Shown piece after piece: positions 45,878 through 57,067 of a stretch of DNA of 64,000 nt; position 1 is the stretch's first letter; every line of letters starts with the position of its first letter. The stretch is from Pseudophaeomoniella oleicola. Its lineage: Eukaryota; Ascomycota; Eurotiomycetes; Phaeomoniellales; Phaeomoniellaceae. The translations under genes and the position numbers were made by a program. The stretch is from contig QWDQ01000008.1 in the NCBI GenBank assembly GCA_003868215.1, positions 1-64,000 on the forward strand. The letters are read 5' to 3'. The notes beneath the pieces are model-generated. The model was given only the letters and a program-made list of their open reading frames with translations. It was not told the origin of the DNA and ran no database searches.

Positions 45878-48800
45878 TGATGGCGCCTGATGCGTCTGCG
45901 TTCAAAGGGAATCAAAGCCTTCCTATAGATGCACGTTCTCGTAGACTGAAATCGTCGACCCAACCGTCTGGTCAAGAGAACATCACGATGGACCGAGATC
46001 GGGATCACCAATACCCCTCACTGCACATCGACATGCCGCCAACTCACTCGGCGCTCGACATCGCATTGGCAGCCATGACCTATCTCCCGATCCCGATCAT
46101 CGTGCTAACTCCTCTGAAGACCATTCTACTTGCTAACGAGGCGATGGGACGTTTGTTAGGGTTGAAAGATGGTCAACGTGGCGATATTCAAAGCGCTATG
46201 GCACGATATTCGGTAACAGATATTCTCAAAGGCCAGAGCTTGTCTCAAATTGGCGTGGACATGTTACAAGACGGTGTGCCTGTTTGGGTCACATGGGAGA
46301 AATTCCTCGACAATCTTGCAGCAAGTGCTCTAGCCAAATCGCCGAATCCTGAGCAATATATTTCTCACACGCTCGACGTTCTGGAGAATGAAGATGATAC
46401 GCCAGTTCCTATGTCTGGTAGCTCAGCGCAACATAAGACTCCGATGGCCTCGTCGTCATCCCATTCCACACCCTCTCACGATACCGTATACGAGACGTCT
46501 GTGGACGTCACCGTTCGAACTCAACGTCACACCTCCATCCGGCATACCGCTCGAAAAGCATCACATTTATCCCAATCCCCGGGGCAGCAGACGCATTGCA
46601 GGTTAACTATATCCATCTGGAGAATTGATGACCTGACCTATTACACACTCTCTTTTACCAGCACGGGCTCTGCTGTTCCTATGCGCAGTCCTCAAACGCA
46701 TATAATACCAAGGGCGGGAACGTCGCTGACTCACGGACGTAGTGAACCAAGTACGACCCCTTCTTCTGACGCTCTGCGCTCCTCTATATCTAGCAGTTCA
46801 TCAGCGGTGACGTCGCCAGCCGAGGTTTCGACATCAATACCACCATTTCCTCCTTTTGGTGCACCCCCGAAGAGTGGCTCGCCAGGGGCTTTTACCAATT
46901 TCCAGAAACTCTTGAAGATGAAAGATGCAATGCTATCTGTGATGGAGATTCCAGTTGTCGCCGTGTGGAGAGACGAAAGCGTCACCTTGCCAAACCAAGC
47001 GGCACGTCGGATGCTTGCCTTAGACGCGGATGCGACTTCTGAAGACAGCTACGACTTCACCTCGAGGTTCAAAGCATATACGGCGGACTTCTCACGAGAG
47101 CTATCTCAGGATGAAAGTCCCATCGTCAAACTCTGTAGGATTCAAAAGCCGTTCACGAAGTGGAAGATAGGCCTTATCGAAAGTCGCACAGGAAAGAGGC
47201 ACACGTATGATGTGAGTGGGCAGCCACTTTTTGATGAAAAGACGGGCGAATTCATTGCTGGCCTGGTGGCTTTCAAAGATGTCACGGAGTATATAGAGCG
47301 CATTGCGCTCCAGGACGAGGAGAACGAAAGTCGCTTCGAACTCATCTGTAACACAATGCCCCAAATATTGTGGACCACGCGGCCGGATGGCTACAGTGAT
47401 TACTTCTCTCAGCGGTGGTACGAGTACACCGGCTTAGATCCTGCCTCCTCAGTCGGTCTAGGCTGGGAGGGTGCTTTCCATCAAGATGACTTGCCCGAGG
47501 CAAATCGGAAGTGGCAGCAGTCGTTGGCAAAGGGAGAAGGGTTCCTTACTGAATTTCGGTGCCGAAGACACGATGGTACGTATCGTTGGATGCTTGGCCA
47601 TGCTTTACCCTTGAGAAACAAAGAAGCTCAGATCGTGAAATGGTTTGGGACGTGCACCGATATTCAAGACCTCGTTGATGCAAGGAACACCACAAACCGA
47701 CTTCGAGAACAACTCAAAAATGTCATGAGGCATACTCAGATGAGGATGTGGGCCATCGATATGGATCGAAAGATCCAATACTATGAGGGTTCTATTGCCC
47801 CGGGTGACGATATCACACCTACAGAGGGCTTAACCGGAATGGACATTGAAGAACTTCTACAAAAGCTTCCTAGCAAGACAGCCGTACAGTGGCGAAGACA
47901 AATCGACGATATTCTGTCCGGGAGGTCAGAGGTAGAGGTATCTGAGACGCGGGATCGTGCTGGCCGTTGGCAAAGATCCAGAATGATACCTCATAAAGGG
48001 CAAAGAGGGATCTCGGGGGTCGTAGACGAAGAAGTAGTTGTGGGCCTGATTGGCCTGAGCATGGATGTGACCGAGATAAAACGGAAGGAAGCAGAAAACG
48101 TGAAGCTGCTTGCCGATGAAGCAGCAGCGAAAGAAGCGAGCAGATTGAAGAGTAGTTTCCTTGCAAACATGAGCCATGAGATTCGCACACCAATCGCTGG
48201 AATTATTGGTATGTCCGAATTGATGATGGACACACACCTGAACGAAGAGCAAGCCGAATTCGCACGAAACATTGAGCGATCCGCGAACGGTCTCCTTACG
48301 GTTATCAATGACATTCTCGATTTCTCGAAAATCGAAAGTGGTAGGCTCGATATTGAAGAAGTGCAATTCAATCTTTCAGTGGTCCTCGAGGACGTCAGCA
48401 AAATGTTGTCATATGCGGCGCATCGCAAGGGTCTCGATTTCATGGTAGACTTCAAGACAGACGGCATCGTCAATCTGTTGGGTGATCCTGGGCGGGTGCG
48501 ACAGATTCTGACGAACCTTCTTACCAACAGCATCAAGTTCACTACTACCGGCTACGTGAGAATGGCCACTGCTATCCTTGCAGAGACCGCTGATACGGTT
48601 ACGCTAGAGTTCACTGTCGAGGACACAGGTATAGGCGTTGAGGAAGAGGTCAAGAAAAAGCTCTTCAAGCCATTCAGCCAGGCAGACTCGTCCACCGCTC
48701 GTCGTTTCGGTGGCACCGGACTTGGGCTCACGATCTGCAAAAACCTTGTTGAGCTTATGCATGGCGAGATTGATCTTAATTCGAAACTTGATCAGGGCAC

Positions 48801-50262
48801 CATCGCATCCTTTTCGATTCCTTTTAACAAGCCTCAGTTCTCTGGTTCGGACCAATCATCCGTGGTCGACGTGAAATCGTTTCCTGATCGCCTACATTCC
48901 GAGCTATCAATTTCCCAGGATGGCATCCCACCCAACTCGTCACCTCGTGCATCCTTCATCTCAGGCAATAAAGCTCGAGAGAGCAAAGGGCCTCCCTCCC
49001 AGCCATCGGAAACTGCCAAGTCACCGCTCAATCTTCCACCAGAAGAAAGGAAGAATTTTCACATACTAGTCGTGGAGGACAACGCTATAAACCAGCAAAT
49101 AGCCATGAAGACCATCAAAGGGTTAGGCTTCCCGGTGACAGCGGTCTGGAATGGAAGAGAAGCTCTCGACTACCTTCTGGCAGCTGGCACACCCGAGCAA
49201 CCTCTCCCTTCCCTGATCTTGATGGACGTTCAGATGCCGATCCTTGATGGTTACCGTGCTACACATCTGCTACGCCAACACAGTCCATACAATCAAATGA
49301 CCCATCTTCAAGCCATTCCTGTGATTGCGATGACAGCTTCAGCTATCCAGGGAGACAAAGAGAAATGCGAGAGAGCGGGTATGGATGATTATCTTGCCAA
49401 GCCTGTCAGACGCCCAGTCTTAGAGAAAATGATCGCAAAATGGCTTGGAGAAGATAAGCCCGAGAAGAAGCGTAACATCGGGAAAACTATCCAAACAGCT
49501 TCATCACGGACGGATACCGAGCATGGCTCCGATTGCCCAGGCTCCGAGGCAGGATTCGAGAGTCCTGGCATTAAAGGTCTGGGATTGCCATCTCCGTTGG
49601 GGGAGGCACACCCTGGAGGACCATCTGATCTACAAAAGCAGGCTGTGTCTGCAAGCGCTGGCCAATACTCTTCTGAAGCTGATCAAAGTTCTAGGAGAGC
49701 AGTTGCCGAGGAGTACGCTTCAGCTTTACGCGATAACAAGTTATTAGCAGCTACCGCCGAAGATCCCCACACTGGTACTGCGAAGAGGCCTCCCAATGTC
49801 CGTCAAAGCAGTAATGTCCCAATGGAAGTCTATAAGAGAGAGAACAGCTCAGAAAACGATCCCTCGATGGCTCTTACCAAGGCCAATGTCGATAAACTGA
49901 ATGAAGATCAGGACAGAAACTCCCACTTCAGCAGTGACGATGGCTCAGTTGTGCAGACCCCGCCCCTGGCGAGGACGTCCACCGAAGTTCTAGCTACCGA
50001 TAGAGCCAGATCAAGGAGTAGACAACGAACGCCACCTTCCGAGCGACCTACGCAAACACCCGATCATCCTTCTTCTGTCAACCCCAATGCTTCGCTGAGA
50101 ATACCACAGAAGACAACCGACGCGGCTGTAGACAACTCAAGGGCACGGGGCCTTTTAGAAGTCAGATCATCAGAGTCAAGAAATCGAAGATTAGCAGCAG
50201 AGCGGAAACCAAGTGATCGAAGCGATAATACTGATACCACCGTTCGGCCTGATGATTATTGA
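45877..50262 (+). CDS. PAS-domain hybrid histidine kinase
   Basis: Single exon, 1461 residues. Order: a PAS-like region at about 55-115 (MTYLPIPIIVLTPLKTILLA), a second PAS-like region at about 345-440 (MLSVMEIPVVAVWRDESVTL), a clear PAS/PAC at about 485-605 (RFELICNTMPQILWTTRPDG to WFGTCTDIQD), and a HisKA H-box with phosphoacceptor His767 (ANMSHEIRTPIAGIIGM). Next come HATPase N/G boxes (QILTNLLTNSIKF, VEDTGIGV, GGTGLGLTI) and a receiver with DN (LVVEDNAINQQ), acceptor Asp1117 (LILMDVQMPILDG) and Lys (YLAKPVRR). The last 250 residues are disordered. No transmembrane helix is seen, so it should be cytosolic. Such kinases feed Ypd1 and Ssk1/Skn7. The layout recalls TcsA/Fos-1, but I am unsure of the group. 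ATG at 45880 is an in-frame alternative. Confidence 0.93.
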   Translation: MMAPDASAFKGNQSLPIDARSRRLKSSTQPSGQENITMDRDRDHQYPSLHIDMPPTHSALDIALAAMTYLPIPIIVLTPLKTILLANEAMGRLLGLKDGQRGDIQSAMARYSVTDILKGQSLSQIGVDMLQDGVPVWVTWEKFLDNLAASALAKSPNPEQYISHTLDVLENEDDTPVPMSGSSAQHKTPMASSSSHSTPSHDTVYETSVDVTVRTQRHTSIRHTARKASHLSQSPGQQTHCRLTISIWRIDDLTYYTLSFTSTGSAVPMRSPQTHIIPRAGTSLTHGRSEPSTTPSSDALRSSISSSSSAVTSPAEVSTSIPPFPPFGAPPKSGSPGAFTNFQKLLKMKDAMLSVMEIPVVAVWRDESVTLPNQAARRMLALDADATSEDSYDFTSRFKAYTADFSRELSQDESPIVKLCRIQKPFTKWKIGLIESRTGKRHTYDVSGQPLFDEKTGEFIAGLVAFKDVTEYIERIALQDEENESRFELICNTMPQILWTTRPDGYSDYFSQRWYEYTGLDPASSVGLGWEGAFHQDDLPEANRKWQQSLAKGEGFLTEFRCRRHDGTYRWMLGHALPLRNKEAQIVKWFGTCTDIQDLVDARNTTNRLREQLKNVMRHTQMRMWAIDMDRKIQYYEGSIAPGDDITPTEGLTGMDIEELLQKLPSKTAVQWRRQIDDILSGRSEVEVSETRDRAGRWQRSRMIPHKGQRGISGVVDEEVVVGLIGLSMDVTEIKRKEAENVKLLADEAAAKEASRLKSSFLANMSHEIRTPIAGIIGMSELMMDTHLNEEQAEFARNIERSANGLLTVINDILDFSKIESGRLDIEEVQFNLSVVLEDVSKMLSYAAHRKGLDFMVDFKTDGIVNLLGDPGRVRQILTNLLTNSIKFTTTGYVRMATAILAETADTVTLEFTVEDTGIGVEEEVKKKLFKPFSQADSSTARRFGGTGLGLTICKNLVELMHGEIDLNSKLDQGTIASFSIPFNKPQFSGSDQSSVVDVKSFPDRLHSELSISQDGIPPNSSPRASFISGNKARESKGPPSQPSETAKSPLNLPPEERKNFHILVVEDNAINQQIAMKTIKGLGFPVTAVWNGREALDYLLAAGTPEQPLPSLILMDVQMPILDGYRATHLLRQHSPYNQMTHLQAIPVIAMTASAIQGDKEKCERAGMDDYLAKPVRRPVLEKMIAKWLGEDKPEKKRNIGKTIQTASSRTDTEHGSDCPGSEAGFESPGIKGLGLPSPLGEAHPGGPSDLQKQAVSASAGQYSSEADQSSRRAVAEEYASALRDNKLLAATAEDPHTGTAKRPPNVRQSSNVPMEVYKRENSSENDPSMALTKANVDKLNEDQDRNSHFSSDDGSVVQTPPLARTSTEVLATDRARSRSRQRTPPSERPTQTPDHPSSVNPNASLRIPQKTTDAAVDNSRARGLLEVRSSESRNRRLAAERKPSDRSDNTDTTVRPDDY

Positions 50263-50818
50263 TAGATGACGACGTTTCGGACATCGGATTCGGGGGATTC
50301 TCAATCTGGAAAAGTACGTGCACGCACGATACATGGAGTAAGTTAGTTATTAGCTACCTTAACTAGGTACGCATCGGATCGTATGGGCATGGGCACCTCA
50401 TTACATTACATTACATAGGTTTTCTCCAGAAAAAAGAGGTACCTTATGAAAATATTGAACTATGAGAGAAATGACATGGATTGTTAATTATGTTACTTTT
50501 GTTGTAGTCAAAATGTATATAAAGGTATCTAATTTACTCTTACACATAAACGTACGTATCTACCTCACCACCATGAGCTGTTAATATTGTGAAGGAAGAT
50601 ATTTGCAGTTTAATCCATGCGTTGCATGCGTACCTAGGTAAGGTACCTAAGGTAGATAGGTATAGATCTTTACGACGGTTGTGGAAATGCCCCGATGATT
50701 GTAGTTAGTAGTGAGTACATACACAAGACAAACGTCTGTCTCCCTTTATTACCAAACTACTTGCTATTGCTATTGTTACTGCTCTGCTCTGCTCAGCTCT
50801 ACAGAATATACAAAGAAT
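50263..50818. other. Convergent intergenic region
   Basis: Holds an ATTAC tandem (about 50401-50418) and several CCTAGG/TACCT motifs (50360-50370, 50630-50660). No gene is seen. Confidence 0.45.
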
Positions 50819-53321
50819 CTATACACCACCGGGAATATCGTACCAAAAGTCCTCTCTCCGTTGTTCCTCGATCTGTTCGCCCTCGCCTCCATCTCCGTCT
50901 CCGTCTCCGTCTGCATCTCCATCTTTTTTGACAGTGACGACCAATTCGCCTAATCCATCTCGGTTGGGGACGGGAGGGACGATGCCTCCACCACCACTAC
51001 CAGAAGAGGGATCACCGTCGTGGTGGTTCTGGACGCCGTCGTCGAGCCAAGAGCCGGTAGTGCCACCGCTATCGTCATCGTCGAAGCGGACGTTGAGGAG
51101 TCTGATTTTCAGGCCGTAGTCGGAGACGAGGTTGATCAGTTTGCTGGTTTCGGCTGTGATGGGTTGTTGGTTGAGGAGCATTAAGAGGCCGTCGAGGAAT
51201 TCGGAGGCGAGGGTTTGGGATTGGGGGTGGAGGGTTAGGAGGATGGATTCTTGGGGTTGAGCGTTGGTGGTGGTGGTGGAGCCTTTGGAGAGGTTGTGGG
51301 TGTGGGTTTGGGTACGGGTGTAATTGGGTGGGGGTTTGTTGGCACGAGAGGAGGTTGGGCGGCGGAGGGAATTCGTGCGGGTGGCTTGGTTGGATGTTGA
51401 TGGCAGATAGCCGAGAATGGTTATTTTGGTTGTGGAGACAGCGGTTGGGTTGGGGTGAAGGGTTTTCAAAGTCGAGGGAGAGGATGATGAAGACGAGGAA
51501 GAGGATGACTGAGTCGTGGAAACATTAGAAGTTACGGAGGAGACTATGCTGAGGTCGACTGGAAGGTTGGAGATGTTAGATTTCAGCCACGGCAGGGGAT
51601 TCGGGAAAACATACTCTTCTCGGATAGCATATCAAGGTCGACTTCGGAAACCATAGTATCAAAGTCTGCGTAATGCAAGTATCGTCTGTTGTGTGACAGC
51701 TGAACGTATCGGTAAGGTAACATTGTGCGATTGACCGTCTCTTGCTTGCCTGAACCGGATTCTTTTTCGTGATTGAGGTTATTAGGAAACCAAGCACCCT
51801 GTAGCAAACATCGTATCCGTTGTTCCTTTACAAATTGCAGGGCTTCATCATGTAATGAGTCACGGACTTGACGTAAATGTTGACCCCAGACGTCTTCATA
51901 AGTCAGTTCTAACAGCTCCATTTGCAATTCTCGGAGGCGTTGATAATCGTATTCCGAAATTTCTTCTTCAACTTCCGAGACATCTTTCGTCCGTGGAGCG
52001 CCACCAACAACGCTCTCGACTAGTATTCGTATCAGGTCAAGAATCTTATCGAAGTCTTCGACTTCAGCACCCGTAGCCTTCCACAACCGGAAGAAGGCAT
52101 GGAGACCGGCTAGATGAAGCCGTGACCAGTGAAGTAGTAAGGGCTTGAAGACTTTGTCGAAGTTCGTCCGTGATTCTAGGGCTAGATAACTCTTTGCATC
52201 TTCGAGGTCTGATTTGTCAACCTCAAAATGTTCATAAAGGACAGAAGTAACGGCGAGAGATGCCCGGGCTATTGGGCATCGCTGTTCCTTGGGATATGCG
52301 GATTGCTCCAGGAGTATTCTCTGGAACTCGTCTTGACGCCTCCGAACGTAGTCAGTCAAATCCATCATTCCCAGAAAACCCATCTCTTCAAATTCATACA
52401 CTGGACTCTCTGTCTCAAAGCCCAGTCTCCTCCATTTTTCAGGGTGATGCTTGGTAACCTTCCCATCCTCGCCGTTCGTTACCGGAGTCTCGGGCTTCTT
52501 TTCAGGATTGCTAGCCAGATGGATCCCTTTCAATGCACGCCTGTGTTCGGGCTTCTCCAGATCTACCGCGACGTCCCTCCATTTCCTTAGTAATACCTTC
52601 GTTAATGCCTGAAATTCCAACAACGGATGCGCCAGATCTTGTAAAGCCGAACTCTGCATTAACACGTATACCGCCTTGATCACACCAAGGTCTTGTAGTC
52701 TTTTTATGAATTTTGGCCATTCGGATTCAGTGTCATTCGTGATCGCGTCTCTCATCAATGAGTTGATTAATTGTAAGGCATTGGCGCAAAGTGCATGGTC
52801 CGCGGAGGACAGGCGACTAACCAGCATTTCGAGGAATTGGGGATATATGGCAACTGCAGGTTTGAGAGCCCTGAAACCGAATTGTCCAAATTGTGTCCCC
52901 CCTCGAGCGGTGTTGTACGGGTGTGAAACAATGCAAGCGAGCATGGACATTGCGCCTCGAAGGATATTGACGAGTGGGTGTGTTACGACGAGCTCGACAA
53001 CCTGCGCAACGCGAGATATCAGTATCCATCTAACGCGACCATTCGGCAGCTTACTCTTTCTATCAGATCCTGGTCCACAAAGTCCCAACCCTTGTCGACT
53101 TCGAGCAACCTTGAGAAGGAAGTAAGACTGTATGCCAGCGTGTTGCCCGTTGCATGCATTGCCAGATGGCGCAATTTTTCTAGTCCTCCCTCTTCAATAA
53201 ATACATCTGCAAAAGACGGGTCTCCAATGTTCGATTGCAATTTGAACACCGCCATCTTGCGAACAGCATCTTCATCGCTTCCAAGCCGCTGGACGAGCTC
53301 GGGGACGTTGATGTTCTCCAT
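50819..53321 (-). CDS. ELMO/CED-12 family protein
   Basis: Three exons: 53321-53055, 53001-51615 and 51558-50819, 797 residues. The N-terminal part is armadillo-like (MENINVPELVQRLGSDED, then VVELVVTHPLVNILRGAMSM). The middle holds the ELMO domain (DRDFDKVF-like NFDKVFKPLLLHWSRLHLAGLHAFFRLW). A PH-like region follows (GAWFPNN, RYVQLSHNRRYLHYADF). In animals ELMO pairs with DOCK to activate Rac in engulfment and motility. Fungal homologues are thought to act with a DOCK-like GEF in polarity and development. The last exon adds a disordered Ser-rich and Gly/Asp-rich region, including an Asp-Gly repeat (DGDADGDGDGDGG), that interrupts the PH-like end. Splice phases are consistent. Confidence 0.88.
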
Positions 53322-53958
53322 GTCTCCTGCCTTGTATTTTGCCCAACTCCTCAGATCTGTTCTAGAACAGTCGAGTGGTTCTCGATGCGATCTTTCCTGT
53401 CGTCAATTCATAATCGGCAGTCAGTCGTGTGCAGAGATGCCTCGGGTAGCTTTCTGCGCAGATCGCAGTTTGGAATTGATCAGGGGTTTACTCCTCTTTG
53501 GGGAAGTGGATCGTCGCGGATATCATCAACATTTGTGGAGTGAACGGTTGTTATCAGATTCGAAGCATGTGATGATACACTATTGACCAACGACATTGAT
53601 TTAACTTACAGGATGTACGGTAGTAGACTGTTTTATCTGCATTCTGTGAGTGGTAACTTATGCCACATGGCTATCAAGAAATGCCTGAGTGAGACTTTGC
53701 TATCTATGTATGCTGCAATTAGACGGTGTACAGCCTTAGCAGTTGCCCAGTCTGCACCACTCAGACTATCTGCACCTAAAGCTCTACCCGCTCGCCCTCT
53801 TCCTGCGTGCGTGTATTCGTCGCTTCAGATTGAGCGTATCTGAGAGACGAACTGAAGAGTATCGATACATGGTAGTACTGATGCAGCATCTCTCCAGCGT
53901 CCACCCTTCTGCAAACTTCGCATGGAGTCAACTAAAGGGACAGCCAGTGTCGACTATC
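53322..53958. other. Intergenic, promoter side of ELMO gene
   Basis: No gene is recognised; the short frames here have no family features. Confidence 0.45.
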
Positions 53959-54768
53959 TCAACCAGCAGATTTCTTCTTCTTATCCTCTATGCAGTCGAT
54001 GTTCTCTTCCGGTATCTCTGAATGTGTATCAACTAGCCAATCGTATAGATCATCGCTGACATCTCCTTGTATGGTTATTTCTTCCCCACCCGCTGCAGTC
54101 TTGGTGACACTCGAGCCGGTAGCAAATTTCTTGCCCATCTCTTTTGCAATTTGTTTCAAATCAAGGCCGTGCTCTTCAAGTCCTGATACCACGGTGACAT
54201 ATTTCCGCTTATTTCTTTCCACTCGCTTAATCAACACTTTCGCGGCGGCCTTGCGCTCTGCTTCTTTGGACTCGGCTGCTTGCGCCCTTGCTTCCTTCTT
54301 TGCGGCGTCTTTTTCTGCGCGCTTCTGTGCATCTACTGATAGAGTGGAAAGACTTGCGTTCAATGCCTCTGTTGCGAGCGTCACGTCAGCTGCGGCGCTG
54401 TCACGGCCCAGAGGACCTCGGTTTCCAGGTGGCAGACTGTACCTTCGGAATATATCTTCTTGTGTAGGTCAGGATGCTTTTTCCCTAGCCATTCCTCACA
54501 CTTCTTTCTTGTCCCTCCGTATTCGCAGTACTGAACAGAAAAGGGTCATGTTAGTTCATTCGTCCAAGTAAACATCGAATGGCGGGGTTAGAGTTCAACA
54601 GGTCGCTACGAGTATAACGCACTTCTGGCGGCAGCGTGCAGACTACATCACAAGTCAGCATATTCTGGTCATCGCGCCATGCAGAGTAGGACCATCTTTA
54701 CCTCCGCAGTATACAACATGTCGGGCCTGAGGGGCTGCGGGGGTCGAGTCGCCCGCTTGGTCGGCCAT
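53959..54768 (-). CDS. TMA22: Translation machinery-associated protein 22 (DENR homologue)
   Basis: Four exons: 54768-54702, 54642-54623, 54530-54443 and 54389-53959, 201 residues. The N-terminus has the DENR zinc-binding pattern: VVYCGVCTLPPEYCEY, then KKCEEWLG. A Lys/Glu/Ala-rich helix follows. The C-terminal SUI1/eIF1-like domain contains RVERNKRKYVTVVSGLE, FATGSSVTK, ITIQGDVSDDLYDWL. Tma22 with Tma20 (MCT-1) removes deacylated tRNA and recycles 40S subunits after termination and supports reinitiation. Reinitiation is the step on which the uORF of the nearby histidine kinase would depend, though adjacency is likely chance. Exon 2 is only 20 nt. Length matches the family (yeast 198). Confidence 0.95.
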
Positions 54769-55471
54769 TTCCAGGAGAATAAGGGTCGCCTCAGATATCG
54801 AGTTCAATCCAGATCAGATTGACAAGTGCTACAGAAACAATTATTCGCACTTTTTTCCAAACAACGTGAAGGTATTGTATATGATTGAACCTGTTGCTGT
54901 TTCTTCTCGTGATGGGACCATGAGATTTGACGTCGATGTGGGGAAGTGAAGTAGAAGAGGTCCGCAAGCCTAAGCGGGAACTTGACCCCAGAGGCAAGTT
55001 ACTACGTAAACAAACCAATTGTGAAGCTCATCAGATCTCCATTGTAATGTAGCAGATCATCAACGTGTACTCCGTAGAGCAGCGGACTCGTCGTCCGTAA
55101 CCTATTTGGTATATTATACTGTATTTCGCAATGATTCCCGTATATTGTACATATAATCCAGACACGTCCTCCATCGTGTTGGCGCCCATTGGAACCTCGA
55201 GTATACAATATATCGAGCACTTGCTCTCCATTCTAGCAGAGTCAGTGCACTGTAACTATCACGACCGGGGTTTTTAGTCTATGCAGTATTATCAAGTAAA
55301 ATCATAGACTGCCGGACTATCGTCTACTCATGTAAACACGTGATCGCGGGGGTGGTAACTCGGAACGCGACTCGACTTCCGTATTTTTCAATTGGGAATC
55401 GGCGGACCACGCTCAACAGTGGGCGCACCAATCCAGGGCAATGTCGTGCCTGCCTCAGAAACCTCAAAGAC
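54769..55471. promoter_or_regulatory. Divergent region, TMA22 / RTC4
   Basis: This 0.7 kb region lies between divergent starts. No gene is recognised. The frame of the next gene stays open upstream to 55340 but without conserved sequence. Confidence 0.4.
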
Positions 55472-57067
55472 ATGTCTAGCCCTGCAGCAAAGCCCAGGAG
55501 GCTTGGTCTCACAAAGTCCGGATACAATGGCGCATCTCTACATGGGAAGGCATTAGAACGCTCAGATACTCAAATACCGCCAGATTCAAGCGACGACTTC
55601 GACGACATAGCGGCGCGAATCCCGTCTCCAGATATTTCAGCACCTCCCCTCAGCTCCAGCGATGAAGAGTCATCGCCTAAGCGAAAATTAAAGGACGCGT
55701 TAGGTGATGCAGAGAAGGAAGATGCCACTCGGCTAAGTAAGAAGCAGGCTGTGGCAGGAAAAGTAGTTCAGGGCATGTCGCCCTATAGCAAGCGCTCCTC
55801 GCGCTCCGTAAAAAGGGGCTCGACAGTTGTTGGAACAGGCTCAAATCCTCCAGATAGTCTGGATGCCCACGAGGAGGAATTTTTCACACTTTCACAACAG
55901 TCCCAGCGGAGGAAGGCTCGGGGTTATGGACGTGCAAATGGGATCAACTCAAACCCCTCTACCAACATACATGATTCTCAAGGAGATCATAGCAACGGTT
56001 TCAAGGCTCCGCGGGATCTGGAGCATGATGCCAAGCACAAAGACCTTGGGGAGGCGTTCAAGGTACCTCTAGATCTAGAGCTGTCGATCAACACGGCTCA
56101 AGAGCAAAGTATGCGGCCACGTAGCTATAAATCAGGAAACTCAACGAACCAGAAAGGCTTCTTGCAGAGAGCAACGAAAATCTCCGACCCTTTACTGCGC
56201 ACAGAGGTTCAAGAAGCTATTGATGCGAGTAATGGTGGATTTCGGATGCGGGAAGACCCCTTGGACCTCATCCCAGAGCCTTCTTCGTCGCTTGAGGCTC
56301 TTCGTGACACGGTCTTTTCAAGGAACAGTACCAGGCACTCGAGATCTAGCTCTGTGTCATCGCTGTCACCGGTCCCTTCCTCGGCATCGCTCAGAGAAGC
56401 AGGAGAGGATTCGGTTGTCCTCAGTAAATGCCCATTATGTGGAGTCCACGTATCCAGGGCATTTTTTGAGTCCTACAATAACGGCCGGCCGTTGAAGTTT
56501 AGCGACCAGCATCGTTTTTGCCACGCTCACCAATTAGACACGGCGAAAGAGGAATGGAAGGAGCGGGGGTATCCTGCCATCGACTGGGTAGACTGGACGT
56601 CTGTCCGTGTCAAGAGGTCTCACATGAGTATCCTCCTACAAATCCTATATTCCAAACGCGACAGCCACTACGAATCAATCCTCGCCGAAAAAGCCGCGGG
56701 CGGCCTCAAAACCCTCCAATCATATTTCAAACGCGACATCATCGACTCCGTCTCGACGGGTTACTATGGCCCCAAAGGCAACAAACTCATGTCCGGCGCC
56801 ATTCAGTCCCGCCTCTCGCAGCAACTGCACCAGTCCGCCAAGAAAAAGCCGCTTGTGCGCGATGCCGGCGTCGGTGGCTACGTGCAGGCCGTACTCGTTC
56901 CCGAGCTGACGGTGTTGCTGGTCAAGGAGGACATGAAGCTCACGGACGACGAGCGGGCGAGATGCGTGATGAAGGAAAGCACCGGGCTGGGCGATTTGTT
57001 GCAGGGGGAGGAGGAGGATGATATTCTGGACGGGCATGATGATGGCATGGAGGATGGGATGGTTTGA
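55472..57067 (+). CDS. RTC4: Rtc4-domain protein (restriction of telomere capping 4-like)
   Basis: Single exon, 531 residues from MSSPAAKPRRLGLT. The first 300 residues are disordered, basic and Ser-rich (SSDDFDDIAARIPSPDISAP, SLSPVPSSASL). The C-terminal 200 form the Rtc4 domain: a zinc-like CPLCGVHV, HRFCHAHQLDTAKEEW, YPAIDWVDW, LKTLQSYFKRDIIDSVSTGY and GGYVQAVLVPELTVLL, LVKEDM. In yeast Rtc4 affects telomere cap phenotypes; the domain is common in fungal and plant-associated nuclear proteins and its biochemistry is unknown. The end is acidic (EEEDDILDGHDDGMEDG). The start was set at 55472, because the upstream open frame (to 55340) is not conserved-looking; up to 44 extra residues are possible. 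Confidence 0.85.
   Translation: MSSPAAKPRRLGLTKSGYNGASLHGKALERSDTQIPPDSSDDFDDIAARIPSPDISAPPLSSSDEESSPKRKLKDALGDAEKEDATRLSKKQAVAGKVVQGMSPYSKRSSRSVKRGSTVVGTGSNPPDSLDAHEEEFFTLSQQSQRRKARGYGRANGINSNPSTNIHDSQGDHSNGFKAPRDLEHDAKHKDLGEAFKVPLDLELSINTAQEQSMRPRSYKSGNSTNQKGFLQRATKISDPLLRTEVQEAIDASNGGFRMREDPLDLIPEPSSSLEALRDTVFSRNSTRHSRSSSVSSLSPVPSSASLREAGEDSVVLSKCPLCGVHVSRAFFESYNNGRPLKFSDQHRFCHAHQLDTAKEEWKERGYPAIDWVDWTSVRVKRSHMSILLQILYSKRDSHYESILAEKAAGGLKTLQSYFKRDIIDSVSTGYYGPKGNKLMSGAIQSRLSQQLHQSAKKKPLVRDAGVGGYVQAVLVPELTVLLVKEDMKLTDDERARCVMKESTGLGDLLQGEEEDDILDGHDDGMEDGMV

Noticed and set aside
48100-48370. Minus-strand frames of 100-180 codons opposite the histidine kinase
   Set aside because: They are antisense to conserved kinase motifs (H-box) and share their codon periodicity.
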